Assembly: GCA_035507035.1 (NCBI GenBank)
Contig: DATJOJ010000074.1
Location: 1 to 64,000 of the forward strand
Length of the DNA: 64,000 nucleotides
From: DATJOJ01 sp035507035
GTDB taxonomy: Bacteria > Acidobacteriota > Terriglobia > Terriglobales > Acidobacteriaceae
Direction: 5' to 3'
The position numbers and the translations under genes are program-made. The notes beneath the pieces are model-generated. The model did not search any database and was not told where the DNA came from. It saw only the letters and a program-made list of their open reading frames with translations. Numbering within the stretch: the stretch's first letter is position 1; every line of letters begins with the position of its first letter. Shown here one piece after another: positions 43,516 to 53,119 of this stretch.

Positions 43516-45678
43516 TCAATACCCCGGGTTCGCACGCATTGTGGCCGAGCCGCTCTCCATTGGCGATGCCGGTGTTCGCAAGGCCCCGCGTGGCTGTGTG
43601 ATCATTGGTTGCACATCCTGGCGCGGCGCCTGATACGGAGCATTTGGCATGTGCGTAACGTTTCCGCTCACCGCATCGGCCATTACGATCCCTGAGTGTT
43701 CCAGTAACAGTCCGGTCGCGCGATCCATCTCGATCTCCGCCTTCTCGAACGCCGCTTTTGCCGAAATCAGATTGGACTCCGCGTTAGTGAGGGCCGCCTG
43801 ATCGGAAAGTACCGTCGTCGACGTCGAAACTCCCGCTGCCAACTTCTGTTGCTCGGAGTCAAGTGTCTGGCGTTGAAAGTCCACCGCTGCTTGCGCCGCG
43901 TCAACACTGGCACGGCTTTGTTGAACGTCGAACTGAGCATTGCGTACCTCGATCCGCACTTGGTTCTCGAGTTGCTGCAACCGAACTTGTGCCTGTCGAT
44001 ATTCCAGCTCCGCCCGCACCTGGTCCGCCTGCGCGGTACGATTTCGCAAGGGAATCGAAAGTGTGACGCCGATGCCTTTATCGGGCGCAACCGATGTCAC
44101 CATCTGCTCCCACGTATTTCCCAGACTCACCGGTCCGCCATTGCGGAAGGGAGGAGCGGCGTTCGGCGTGCTAAAGCATCCAAAATGGCTGGTTGCCGTC
44201 GTACAGGGTCCGCCTAACGATGTTGGAATCAGCACCGGATTTACATCCCCACCAATTCCCGAGCCGCCGTAATACGCATAAAGATTCACCGTCGGCAGCA
44301 TCGCATTCCGCACCGCTTTGTTATTGAGTTCCCGGCTGTTGAGGTCAATCCGCGACTCCGCTAATTCCGCGCGATGGCTGAGCGCATCGCTGATCAACTC
44401 TTGCACAGTAGTGACCGACTCCTGCGCCGGCAATTGCATGGTAGAGGTCGGAACTACATTAGCCCCGGCAAGCACCGGATCTTCCAAGTTGCGGCTCAAA
44501 GCATTCTTCATCAACAGTTCCTGTAATTCCAGGTTCGTCTGTGCCAGGATCAGGTTCTGTTGATCGGTCGCAACCGTGCTCTGCGCATTCACCACTTGGA
44601 TGGGAGGCAGCGTGCCAACTTGCACCTGCTTTTTGTTGTCTTCCAAAGTTCGTTGCGCAAACGCCAGCGCTTCCTGCTGCACTCTCACATTCTCGAATGC
44701 ATAGACCAGGTTCCAGTAAAGATTTTCGATTTGATCGACGGTTGTAATGATCTGTAACCGAAACGCGACATCGGAGATCTCCCGATTGTTCTTGGCGATT
44801 CTTATGAATCGGGTGTTGGGCAGAAAGCCAAAACCCTGCAAGAGTTGCTGCGTGAGTTGGAACCTGAAATCGGAAGCCAGTGCCGGCGTATAGGTGGCCG
44901 TCGGGTTATTGGTTGTCGTATGCGTGTTGTTGAATCCCACGGACATATCCGTGCCCCACTGGAAACCCTGCGTGTAGGCGAAATTCGCTGTTCCTGTGTT
45001 GGTGTTGATCACCGGAATCGGAGTAAAAATACTGGTCGATTCCGCAACGTCGCGGTCCATTTGCAGCGTACTGGTCACAATCGGATCGAAGCTTGTGATC
45101 GGCGATCCAATGCCTAGTGTCGAACTCACCAATCCGTTGGTTCCGGTTCCGACGCCGCCGGCAGCAATGCTCGTTCCCCCAGTGCCCGAACCCACGTTCC
45201 CACTCAATCCACCCACGCCGCCCCCGGGCGTGTTCTGGACGATCCCTGTATTTACGCCCAGCACATTCGCTCCGCCCTTCGCACGCAGAATATCGGTGTC
45301 TGCGATGTTCAGGTTGTAGCGCGCCAGAACAATGTCCAGGTTATTTTCCAAAGCCAAAGCAATGGCGTCGTCCAGCGACAGCATGATTTTTCCATCCTCG
45401 ATCAGCGTGTCGATGCGCTTTGTATTGCTCAAGTTCGGCGGAGGAACAGGCGCAGGCTGATATGGCTGGATCACATTAGGAAACTGCGAGCGCGGTTTCG
45501 AGTAATCAACCCCAACATAATGCTCGACTGATCCGGCTGGTGAAGCCGGCTGGGGCGCTTGCGGCAACGCGGCTGGCGCAGCCGTTTGGTTGTTTTGCGG
45601 CCATGCGCTACACGACAATAGAACGCCTACCACGATCACAGCGATTCCCCTCACTACTGACAGCAAGCGATACGACAT
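43516..45678 (-). CDS. TolC-family outer-membrane protein, long form with Gly-rich insert
   Basis: A 720-residue protein; ATG 45678 is chosen by AAGGAGAG just upstream and a signal peptide (MSYRLLSVVRGIAVIVVGVLLSCSAWPQ). TolC proteins normally have about 450-490 residues. Here a Pro-rich leader (about 30-85), a first helical segment, a Gly/Thr-rich insert (about 150-192) and a strand-rich stretch precede the rest of the helical domain; two OEP repeats are visible (DAIALALENNLDIVLARYNL and LSHRAELAESRIDLNSRELN). It forms a trimeric channel in the outer membrane. Tandem with the paralogue at 45938; no pump next to it. Confidence 0.83.
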   Translation of the reverse strand: MSYRLLSVVRGIAVIVVGVLLSCSAWPQNNQTAAPAALPQAPQPASPAGSVEHYVGVDYSKPRSQFPNVIQPYQPAPVPPPNLSNTKRIDTLIEDGKIMLSLDDAIALALENNLDIVLARYNLNIADTDILRAKGGANVLGVNTGIVQNTPGGGVGGLSGNVGSGTGGTSIAAGGVGTGTNGLVSSTLGIGSPITSFDPIVTSTLQMDRDVAESTSIFTPIPVINTNTGTANFAYTQGFQWGTDMSVGFNNTHTTTNNPTATYTPALASDFRFQLTQQLLQGFGFLPNTRFIRIAKNNREISDVAFRLQIITTVDQIENLYWNLVYAFENVRVQQEALAFAQRTLEDNKKQVQVGTLPPIQVVNAQSTVATDQQNLILAQTNLELQELLMKNALSRNLEDPVLAGANVVPTSTMQLPAQESVTTVQELISDALSHRAELAESRIDLNSRELNNKAVRNAMLPTVNLYAYYGGSGIGGDVNPVLIPTSLGGPCTTATSHFGCFSTPNAAPPFRNGGPVSLGNTWEQMVTSVAPDKGIGVTLSIPLRNRTAQADQVRAELEYRQAQVRLQQLENQVRIEVRNAQFDVQQSRASVDAAQAAVDFQRQTLDSEQQKLAAGVSTSTTVLSDQAALTNAESNLISAKAAFEKAEIEMDRATGLLLEHSGIVMADAVSGNVTHMPNAPYQAPRQDVQPMITQPRGALRTPASPMESGSATMRANPGY

Positions 45679-45937
45679 GGTTCTCTCCTTATGAGTTACT
45701 ACTGATGACAATGGCATGGATCTCGACATCTGGAATTGCATGCAGCGCCGTCCGCAAGTATCCAATTTTGCCGTCTTGCAGCCAACGCTGTTGTGGCGAA
45801 TTATACGGAGTGGAAATGTAAAGATTTATAAAAATGCCCAGGCTTGGGCGGGAGCGACACTCGCGGAGAAATTCTACTCTGGCGATCCCACCCTGCACAC
45901 CTCATTGGACGGGATCGCCGGCTACTTCGTTCGCCTA

Positions 45938-48076
45938 CTACTGCGGTTGCGGCGTGTTTTGCGCGGGCGTTGGCGTTGGTCGCGCCTCTGGCATCAACGA
46001 TTGTGGATTCTCCCGCGGCCCCACATAAGGTACGTCAGGCATATGGGTCACCTCGCCGCGTTCCGCGTCGGCCATTACGATTCCCGAGTGGTCCAGCAGC
46101 AGCCCGGTCGCGCGATCCAATTCCACACGCGCCTTTTCGTAGTTCGCCATCGCCGACATTAACGTGGACTCTGACGTCGCCAGGGCGGATTGATTTTGCA
46201 AAACCAGCGTGCTGGTCGAAGCTCCCAGACTGAGTTTTTTCTGTTCCGCCTCGAGCGATTGCTTGCCCAGTTCGACTGCCGCCTGGGCCGCTTCTACCGC
46301 CGCGCGGTTCTGCGACAGCGTGAATTGCGCATTCCGCACCTCGATTCGAATCTGGTTCTCGATCTGCTGCAATCTCATCTGTGCTTGGCGGAATTCCAGT
46401 TCTGCGCGGACCTGGTTCGATTGCGCATTGCGGTTGCGCAGAGGAATGTTCAGATTCACTCCAAGACCCTTGTCGGGGGCGGTGGAATTAATCAAGTTAT
46501 TCAACGCGGTGTTATATCCGATGGTTTCCGACGGAGGAATGAGTGTCTGCCCGCCTAAGTCGGGATCCGGCCCGGAGCAGAAACCAACGCTCCTCACCGC
46601 TGCCGATTGGTTCGCGCATAGGTTAGCAGGGTTTTGCGCGCCCGCCAGTCCCGATCCTCCGTAGTAGGCGAACAATTGCAAGGTGGGAAGCTGAGCATTG
46701 CGTACCGCCTTGTTGTTGATCTGACGATTGGTGAGGTCGATTCGCGATTCTGCCAGTTCGGCTCGATGCGCCAGTGCGTCACTTACCAAGTCCTCCGTCG
46801 GAATCACCGGCTCTTGTGCCGGCAACTTCATGGTCGAGGTTGGAATGACTTCTGCGTCTGCGAGATGAGGATCCTGCAGGCTGCGGCTCAATGCATTCTT
46901 CATCAGCAATTGCTGCAACTGGAGATTGTTCTGGGCGGTGATCAGCATCTGTTGATCCGAAGCAACCGTGCTCCGCGCCCGCACCGTTTCGATCGGAGCC
47001 AGGCTGCCAATCTGCACCTGTTTCTCTGTGTCCGACAAAGTCTTTTGGGCAAACGCCAGCGATTCCTGCTGCACTCGGACATTCTCGTACGCATAGACCA
47101 AGTCCCAGTACATGTTTTCGACCTGATCGACCGTGGTCAGGATCTGCAAACGAAACGCAACGTCCGAAATCTCGCGATTGTTCCTTGCGATACGAATAAA
47201 TCGCGTGTTAGGCAAAAAACCGAAGCCCTGCAAGAGATTTTGCGTCAGCTTGAACTGAAAATTGGTGTTGATGATAGGGCTGTAGTTGTTAAAAGGACTG
47301 TTGGTCGTCACGCGGCCATTGTTGAATCCCACCGAAACATTGGTGCCGGATGGCAACCCTTGGATGTAGTTGAAATTATAAGTTTGCGTGTTCTGCGCCA
47401 ATATCGGAACGCCAGTAAACAAACTGCTGGCAACTTGGTTGAAGTGGTCCCACTGCAAGTTACTCGTAATGATCGGGTCGAAGCTGGTGATGGGCGCTCC
47501 AATGCCCGACGTCGACTGCACTAACCCGTTCGTGCCCGTTCCGATACCGCCCGGTGCAACGCTAGTTCCACCTGTACCGGAACCCACCGTCGTTCCGAAT
47601 CCCCCCACGCCGCCCCCCGGGGTGTTCTGCACGATGCCACTCGGCACGCCCAGAATGGCATTCCCGGACTTCGCCCGCATCAGATCTTGGTCTGCAATGT
47701 TCAGGTTGTAACGTGCGATTGCAATATCCAGGTTGTTTTCTAACGCCAGCGCCACTGCATCGTCGATCGACAGCATGATCTTGCCATCGTGCATCACCTG
47801 GTCAATGCGCGGCGTGTTCGCCAGATTTGGCGGCGGGACATGGCGCGGCATGTACGGAGCGATCGGGTTGGGAAAGTGCGATCGCGGCTTGGAATAATCC
47901 TGTCCCGCATAAAACGGCTGGGACACCGGTGCCGGCGTGGGTGCCGGCGGAATCGCGGTATTTTCCTGTGTTGCCGTTTGCGGAGTCGGCGCGTTGACCT
48001 CCTGCGCCCCGCTTCCCAGGCAAAATACGGTAGTCACCAAAACCACTGCAATCACACCCAAATTCAACAAACGCAT
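45938..48076 (-). CDS. TolC-family outer-membrane protein, long form, paralogue
   Basis: A 712-residue paralogue of the preceding gene; ATG 48076 with GGGGAG upstream and a signal peptide (MRLLNLGVIAVVLVTTVFCLG). It shares the Pro-rich leader, the DYSKPRSHFPNPI motif, the DAVALALENNLDIAIARYNL helix, and the same NTPGGGVGG...TNGLV Gly-rich insert, so the insert existed before duplication. OEP repeats continue to the Pro/Thr-rich tail. It lies upstream of the other paralogue (259 bases) and probably is transcribed with it. Confidence 0.83.
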   Translation of the reverse strand: MRLLNLGVIAVVLVTTVFCLGSGAQEVNAPTPQTATQENTAIPPAPTPAPVSQPFYAGQDYSKPRSHFPNPIAPYMPRHVPPPNLANTPRIDQVMHDGKIMLSIDDAVALALENNLDIAIARYNLNIADQDLMRAKSGNAILGVPSGIVQNTPGGGVGGFGTTVGSGTGGTSVAPGGIGTGTNGLVQSTSGIGAPITSFDPIITSNLQWDHFNQVASSLFTGVPILAQNTQTYNFNYIQGLPSGTNVSVGFNNGRVTTNSPFNNYSPIINTNFQFKLTQNLLQGFGFLPNTRFIRIARNNREISDVAFRLQILTTVDQVENMYWDLVYAYENVRVQQESLAFAQKTLSDTEKQVQIGSLAPIETVRARSTVASDQQMLITAQNNLQLQQLLMKNALSRSLQDPHLADAEVIPTSTMKLPAQEPVIPTEDLVSDALAHRAELAESRIDLTNRQINNKAVRNAQLPTLQLFAYYGGSGLAGAQNPANLCANQSAAVRSVGFCSGPDPDLGGQTLIPPSETIGYNTALNNLINSTAPDKGLGVNLNIPLRNRNAQSNQVRAELEFRQAQMRLQQIENQIRIEVRNAQFTLSQNRAAVEAAQAAVELGKQSLEAEQKKLSLGASTSTLVLQNQSALATSESTLMSAMANYEKARVELDRATGLLLDHSGIVMADAERGEVTHMPDVPYVGPRENPQSLMPEARPTPTPAQNTPQPQ

Positions 48077-48305
48077 TCGTTTATCTCCCCATGCATGAAG
48101 AGTTGCTCGCGAAGATGGCATAGTCTTTCCTTAGTTCGAATCTAGATACGCAAAACCCTGCCGCCGGGTTTCAAAATTCCCGCGTCTTGGCTCGCAGAGC
48201 ATGATTGGAATGCAATAGTATAGCTGAGGCAATCCGCCAAACCGGTGACTGCGCGTGTCCCTGCAACCCCGCGTTGTCCGGCGCGCTCGGCTCAGATCGG
48301 ATCGA

Positions 48306-49064
48306 ATGCCCACCCGCAATCTGAAACTGCTGCTGTCGTACGACGGATCGGAGTTCTCGGGCTGGCAAGTGCAGCCCGATTGTCCCACCGTCCAAGGCAC
48401 ACTGTCCTCGGCTATTGGACGCGTCACCGGCGAAAAAGTCTTGCCCCAAGGTTCGGGCCGCACCGACGCCGGCGTTCATGCCCTGGCCCAGATCGCCACT
48501 TTTGCAACCGAATCCTCGGTTCCGGCGGAGAATTTCGTCAAAGCCTTGAACGACATTCTGCCAGCCGCAATTCGCGTGCTCGAGGTCAACGAGGTCCCCG
48601 CCGATTTCCACGCGCGCAAGTCGGCCACGGCAAAGACCTACCGCTACCGCATGTACCGCGGACCCATTTGCCCGCCATTTTTCGCCCGCTATGTTTGGCA
48701 CTATCCGTATGCGCTCGACGAGGTCGCTATGACCAAGGCCGCCGCCTTGGTGGTTGGCGAGCACGATTTCACCTCGTTTGCCGCTGTCGATCCAGAGCGC
48801 GGGAGGGAAGATTGCGAAGTAGACAACGTCCGCCGGGTGTTGTCCTCCAAGTGGAGGCGCGTGGGCGAAGAATTCGTCTATACCATTAGCGGCACGGGTT
48901 TCTTGCACCACATGGTCCGCAACTTAGTGGGCACATTCGTCCTGGTGGGTAAAGGGACTTTACAGCCGAACGATATCAACCGCATACTCGAAGCCAAAGA
49001 TCGCTCTGCCGCAGGCGCCACCGCTCCCGCCAGCGGCCTGTATCTGGTGCAAGTGGATTACTAA
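48306..49064 (+). CDS. truA: tRNA pseudouridine synthase A
   Basis: A 252-residue enzyme that converts U38-U40 of the tRNA anticodon stem to pseudouridine. ATG 48306 is taken because the family opening LKLLLSYDGSEFSGWQ starts just after it; the upstream in-frame extension is non-conserved. The catalytic Asp is D54 in GSGRTDAGVHALAQ. Other blocks: FHARKSATAKTYRYRMYRG, YALD, and HHMVRNLVGTFVLVG near the end. Single domain, usual length, single gene. Confidence 0.93.
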   Translation: MPTRNLKLLLSYDGSEFSGWQVQPDCPTVQGTLSSAIGRVTGEKVLPQGSGRTDAGVHALAQIATFATESSVPAENFVKALNDILPAAIRVLEVNEVPADFHARKSATAKTYRYRMYRGPICPPFFARYVWHYPYALDEVAMTKAAALVVGEHDFTSFAAVDPERGREDCEVDNVRRVLSSKWRRVGEEFVYTISGTGFLHHMVRNLVGTFVLVGKGTLQPNDINRILEAKDRSAAGATAPASGLYLVQVDY

Positions 49065-49082
49065 CCGCAATCCTCAAAGTTC

Positions 49083-49533
49083 ATCGGCGTTCCCCTGTGT
49101 CCTCTGTGGTTAGAACGCTCCCTGTGCGGCCTCCCCGCATCGTTTGCGTCCCCTGCGGTTAGCGAAAATGATTCCCCCTGTGCCTCCCCGTGTCCTCTGT
49201 GTTTAGTGTTTTCCTCTGCGATCTGCCTGCACCGTTTGCGTTCTCTGCGGTTGGCGAAGATGTTCCCCTGTGCTTCCCCGCGTCCTCTGTGTTTAGCGTT
49301 TTTCCCTTGCGATCTGCCTGCACCGTTTGCGTTCTCTGCGGTTGGCGAACATGTTCCCCCCTGTGCTTCCCCGTGTCCCCTGTGTGTAGCGTTTTTCCTT
49401 TGCGGTCTCCCCGCATCCTTTGCGTCTCCTGCGGTTAACGAAAATGATCCCCCTGTACTTCCCCGTGTCCCCTGTGTGTAGCGTTTTCCTTTTGCGATCT
49501 CCCCGCACCATTTGCGTTCTCTGCGGTTAAAAT
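49083..49533. repeat. About five copies of a 92-bp tandem repeat
   Basis: The landmark TTTGCGT recurs at 49143, 49235, 49326, 49419 and 49511, giving periods of 92, 91, 93 and 92 bases. Each unit is made of three similar words: TTTGCGTTCTCTGCGGTT, TTCCCCTGTGCTTCCCCG and TGTCCTCTGTGTTTAGCG. The array fills the truA-aldehyde dehydrogenase gap and its last copy ends about 10 bases before the dehydrogenase start. It is not CRISPR-like: no spacers, and the whole unit repeats. Confidence 0.85.
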
Positions 49534-49542
49534 TGTTTTTTC

Positions 49543-51117
49543 ATGTCATCTAGCGCGCAGATCGCCACCCACAAAATCGCTTCCACCGACCCCGCGACCG
49601 GCGAAATCTTGCGCGAATTCGAAAGCTCAACCGTGGAAGAAGTCCACGGCGCGGTTGCCCGCGCCCGCTCGGCTCAGCCTGGCTGGAACGAAGTGAGCCT
49701 GAAGAAAAGACTGGCGATTCTAAGCGCCTTCCAGCGTCTTCTGCTCCAAAAAAAATCCGTCATCGCTCCAGCCATCACGCGCGAAGCTGGCAAACCCTTG
49801 CTCGAATCCCTGGTCAGCGAAGTGCTCGTCGTGCTCGATTCTGCTCGCTTTTGCATCGAGAATGCCCATGGTTTTCTACGCCCGGAGACCGTCCCACACG
49901 GCAACCCGGCCATGAAAACCAAATCTGGCCGCATCCTGCGCGAACCCTACGGAGTCATCGCAATCATCTCGCCCTGGAATTATCCCTTTGCGATTCCCGC
50001 CACCGAATCCATCGCCGCTCTCATCACAGGAAATAGCGTGGTGCTCAAGCCCTCGGAATTCACCTCACTTGTCGCCTTCGAACTCGCCGATCTGCTCCAC
50101 GAAGCTGGTGTTCCGAAGAACGTATTTCAAGTCGTAATCGGCGATGGCGCGACCGGTTCAGCGCTGGTTAATTCCGCGATTGACAAACTCATCTTCACTG
50201 GCAGCATGGCCACCGGCAGGCAAATCGCTCAGATCGCGGGCTCCCGCTTGCTCCCCGTTCTTCTTGAGCTTGGCGGGAAGGACCCGATGATTGTTCTGGA
50301 AGACGCCGATCTGGAGACTGCCTCTAGCGGTGCCGTGTGGGGAGCTTTTACCAACGCCGGTCAAGCCTGCCTTTCCGTGGAACGCTGTTACGTTCATCGA
50401 CAGGTCTATGAGCCATTCCTCGACTTGTGCGTCCGCAAGGCGAAACTATTGAGAGTCGGCAATGGGATGGATCCCGAAACCGACGTCGGCCCGCTGATTC
50501 ATGAACGTCAGCTCAGGACCGTCGAATCCCACGTTGAAGATGCTCGCCAGCTTGGTGCGCGAGTGCTGGCTGGCGGCTCACGTCTGCGTGAATTGGGCTC
50601 GAACTTTTATGCTCCTACCGTCCTCGCCGATTGCACCCAGGACATGCGCATCATGCGCGGAGAAACTTTCGGTCCGGTGCTGCCAGTCACCATGTTTGAC
50701 ACCGACATCCAAGCCATAACAATGGCCAATGACTGCGAATATGGCCTGGCGGCGAGCGTGTGGACGCGCGATCGTGCTCGCGGCGAAAGCTTAGCCCGCC
50801 AAATTCACTCCGGCACTGTCATGATCAATGACGCGGTCGCCTGCTACGGCATCAGCGAAGCCCCGCACGGCGGAGTGAAAGCCAGCGGCATCGGGCGTAG
50901 TCACGGCCGCTTCGGCCTGGAAGAAATGGTTCGTATCAAGTACATTGATTCGGATCGTTTGCCCGGCATGAAGAAACTTTGGTGGTACGGATACAGCGAA
51001 GACTTCCGCCACCAGATGGAAGGCTTTGCCGACCTGATGTTCTCGCATAGTCTTGTGCAAAAACTGCGAGGCGCGTTGCGTTCAGCGGGCGCCCTGCGGC
51101 AAAAAGGGAAACTATGA
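49543..51117 (+). CDS. NAD(P)-dependent aldehyde dehydrogenase
   Basis: A 524-residue enzyme of the ALDH superfamily that oxidises aldehydes to acids. The conserved motifs are present: SPWNYPFAIPATESIAAL near the cofactor, GSMATGRQIAQIAG, ELGGKDPMIVLEDADLETA with the catalytic Glu, NAGQACLSVERCYV with the catalytic Cys and GETFGPVLPV. The last 35 residues after FADLMFSHS extend beyond the usual end. Substrate cannot be told. It has no visible Shine-Dalgarno and its start follows a tandem repeat array. The downstream gene overlaps by four bases. Confidence 0.9.
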   Translation: MSSSAQIATHKIASTDPATGEILREFESSTVEEVHGAVARARSAQPGWNEVSLKKRLAILSAFQRLLLQKKSVIAPAITREAGKPLLESLVSEVLVVLDSARFCIENAHGFLRPETVPHGNPAMKTKSGRILREPYGVIAIISPWNYPFAIPATESIAALITGNSVVLKPSEFTSLVAFELADLLHEAGVPKNVFQVVIGDGATGSALVNSAIDKLIFTGSMATGRQIAQIAGSRLLPVLLELGGKDPMIVLEDADLETASSGAVWGAFTNAGQACLSVERCYVHRQVYEPFLDLCVRKAKLLRVGNGMDPETDVGPLIHERQLRTVESHVEDARQLGARVLAGGSRLRELGSNFYAPTVLADCTQDMRIMRGETFGPVLPVTMFDTDIQAITMANDCEYGLAASVWTRDRARGESLARQIHSGTVMINDAVACYGISEAPHGGVKASGIGRSHGRFGLEEMVRIKYIDSDRLPGMKKLWWYGYSEDFRHQMEGFADLMFSHSLVQKLRGALRSAGALRQKGKL

Positions 51118-51587
51118 CTTCCGATCCTAAACGCGAATTGCTTCGTCACACTTTAGCTACGCTTGCATATCGCGGCGGCAAAGCCGTGCGCAATGCTCCG
51201 CCCGAATTTGCCGGCTTTAACGGCGCTGGCCGAACTCCCGCAAAGATTCTTGCCCACATCGGCGATCTCCTCGATTGGGCTCTCTCCATGGCCGATGGAT
51301 CGCGTCAATGGCACGACTCGAAGCCGCTGCCCTGGGATGAAGAAGTGCAACGATTCTTTACATCTCTTAAGAAGTTTGACGATTACCTGGCGTCCGCCGA
51401 GCCTTTGCAGGCGCCCGCTGAAAAGCTTTTTCAGGGCCCCATTGCCGACGCGCTCACCCACGTCGGTCAATTAGCGATGATGCGACGGCTGGCAGGCCAT
51501 CCAATCATCGGCGAGAACTATTTCGTCGCCGAAATTGTTGTGGGCCGCGTCTCCGCAGAGCAATCGCCGCCGAAGAGAACGTTCTGA
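51114..51587 (+). CDS. DinB-like four-helix-bundle protein
   Basis: A 157-residue all-helical protein whose start overlaps the aldehyde dehydrogenase stop by four bases (ATGA). His residues in LAHIGDLLDW and in ALTHVGQLAMMRR occupy the metal-ligand places of the DinB/YfiT family. Such proteins are putative metal-dependent thiol transferases or hydrolases. Its coupling to the dehydrogenase suggests a shared pathway, of unknown substrate. Confidence 0.65.
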   Translation: MTSDPKRELLRHTLATLAYRGGKAVRNAPPEFAGFNGAGRTPAKILAHIGDLLDWALSMADGSRQWHDSKPLPWDEEVQRFFTSLKKFDDYLASAEPLQAPAEKLFQGPIADALTHVGQLAMMRRLAGHPIIGENYFVAEIVVGRVSAEQSPPKRTF

Positions 51588-51595
51588 GCTGGGGA

Positions 51596-53113
51596 ATGAA
51601 CAAACGCCCCGCAGAATTTCTTCGTTCCGATCTCGCCATCCTGCTGCTTCTCGCCCTCGCCTTTTTCCTCCTCCACATCCTCACCAACAACCACTACGGC
51701 TTTCATCGCGACGAACTCCAAGCCCTCGACGACGCGCGCCATCTCGATTGGGGTTTCGTCCAGTATCCGCCCATCACACCACTCATCGGCCGCATCGCAT
51801 TAATTCTCTTTGGCACGTCGCTGGTCGGATTTCGCGTCTTCTCGACGCTTGCCATCTGCATTGTCATCGCCCTCACTGGCCTGATCGCCAAAGAGCTTGG
51901 CGGCAACCGCCACATTCAACTGCTCGCCGCTTTCGCCGCAGCAATTTCGCCCGTCTCCATGATCCAGGGTGCAGTCTTCCAGTACGTCGCGTTCGATTAT
52001 CTCTGGGGTGTGACCGTCACCTATCTCCTCGTGCGGCTGCTGAAATCCGACGATCCACGCTGGTGGCTGCCGATCGGCGCATTCCTGGGCCTCGGCATGG
52101 AGACGCGTTACACCATGGGCTTCCTCGCCCTTGGAATTGCTGGCGCCGTCTTGCTCACGCCGGCTCGCCGCTATTTGCGCAGCGGTTGGCTTTGGCTGGG
52201 CGTCGCCGTTTCGATTCTCATCTTCCTTCCGAACCTCATCTGGCAAGCGCAGCATCATTTCATCTCGCTCGATTTTTTGTCTTATCTCCACGCTCGCGAC
52301 CTCCGCCAAGGCCGCTACAACGGCTTCTATCGCGAACAACTGCAGGTTTGCGTCAGCTCATTTACCGCGCAGTTGGCCCTGTTTGGGTTCTGGTTTTATT
52401 TCTTCCGCTCAGAAGGTCGTCGCTATCGCCTGATCGGTTGGCTGTTCGCAGTTACGTTCCTGCTCTTTGCCATCGCCCGCGCGCGTTCCTACTACACCGC
52501 TCCGCTCTATCCGATGCTGCTCGCCGGCGGCAGCGTAATGCTCGGCCTTTGGCTCGCCGGGTTGCGCCCGCTTTGGTCGCGCGTGATCTATGGAGTGCAA
52601 TGGGCGTCGATTGCGGCCGGTCTGATTATCGGCATATTACTATTCCTTCCGGTAGCCTCCATCGGATCGCCCGTCTGGAAGCTCACCGCCAAGATTTACG
52701 ATCAGTTCCGCGAGGAAGTTGGCTGGCCCGAACTCGCGCAATCTGTCGCGAATGTTTACAACTCTTTGTCGCCGCAAGAACGCGTGCGCGCCGGAATCCT
52801 CACCGGCAACTACGGAGAGGCCGGCGCTCTCGGCTTGTACGGTCCAGCCCTCGGCTTGCCGCGCGCCATGAGTCTCACCAATTCCTTCTGGTATCGCAGC
52901 TACGACTCGCGCCAGCCGCAAACCGTAATCCTCGTCGGTTTCGATCTGGATGAGGGCAGGGAATTATTCGAGAGTTGCGAAGTCGCAGCGAGAAACACGA
53001 ATCCATACAACGCCGTGAACGAGGAATCTCGCGATCGTCCCGACATTTTGCTATGCCGCAATCTAAAGCAGCCCTGGCCGCAGTATTGGGCGAATCATCG
53101 CCGCTTCGGATGA
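51596..53113 (+). CDS. GT39/PMT-ArnT-type integral membrane glycosyltransferase
   Basis: A 505-residue protein with about ten to twelve hydrophobic segments. After the first (about 15-33) comes the periplasmic HYGFHRDELQALDDARHLDWGFVQYPPITPLIG loop, which holds the acidic residue and the PP motif typical of GT-C enzymes using lipid-linked sugars. The C-terminal part is soluble and strand-rich (after about 370). It likely moves a sugar from a polyprenyl-phosphate donor to an acceptor in the periplasm. Acceptor unknown. It starts eight bases after the DinB-like gene. Confidence 0.85.
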   Translation: MNKRPAEFLRSDLAILLLLALAFFLLHILTNNHYGFHRDELQALDDARHLDWGFVQYPPITPLIGRIALILFGTSLVGFRVFSTLAICIVIALTGLIAKELGGNRHIQLLAAFAAAISPVSMIQGAVFQYVAFDYLWGVTVTYLLVRLLKSDDPRWWLPIGAFLGLGMETRYTMGFLALGIAGAVLLTPARRYLRSGWLWLGVAVSILIFLPNLIWQAQHHFISLDFLSYLHARDLRQGRYNGFYREQLQVCVSSFTAQLALFGFWFYFFRSEGRRYRLIGWLFAVTFLLFAIARARSYYTAPLYPMLLAGGSVMLGLWLAGLRPLWSRVIYGVQWASIAAGLIIGILLFLPVASIGSPVWKLTAKIYDQFREEVGWPELAQSVANVYNSLSPQERVRAGILTGNYGEAGALGLYGPALGLPRAMSLTNSFWYRSYDSRQPQTVILVGFDLDEGRELFESCEVAARNTNPYNAVNEESRDRPDILLCRNLKQPWPQYWANHRRFG

Positions 53114-53119
53114 TCCTCT

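Noticed and set aside
48131..48147. tRNA T-loop-like TTCGAATC
   Set aside because: Flanking bases do not form a 5-bp T-stem and no other tRNA arms are present nearby.
49083..49533. CRISPR array
   Set aside because: The period is 92 bases and whole units repeat with only small differences; there are no unique spacers and no cas genes.
51535..52953. Long plus-strand open frame (472 codons) overlapping the GT39 gene in another frame
   Set aside because: Arg/Pro/Ser-rich translation without motifs, while the other frame shows a full GT39 protein with membrane segments.
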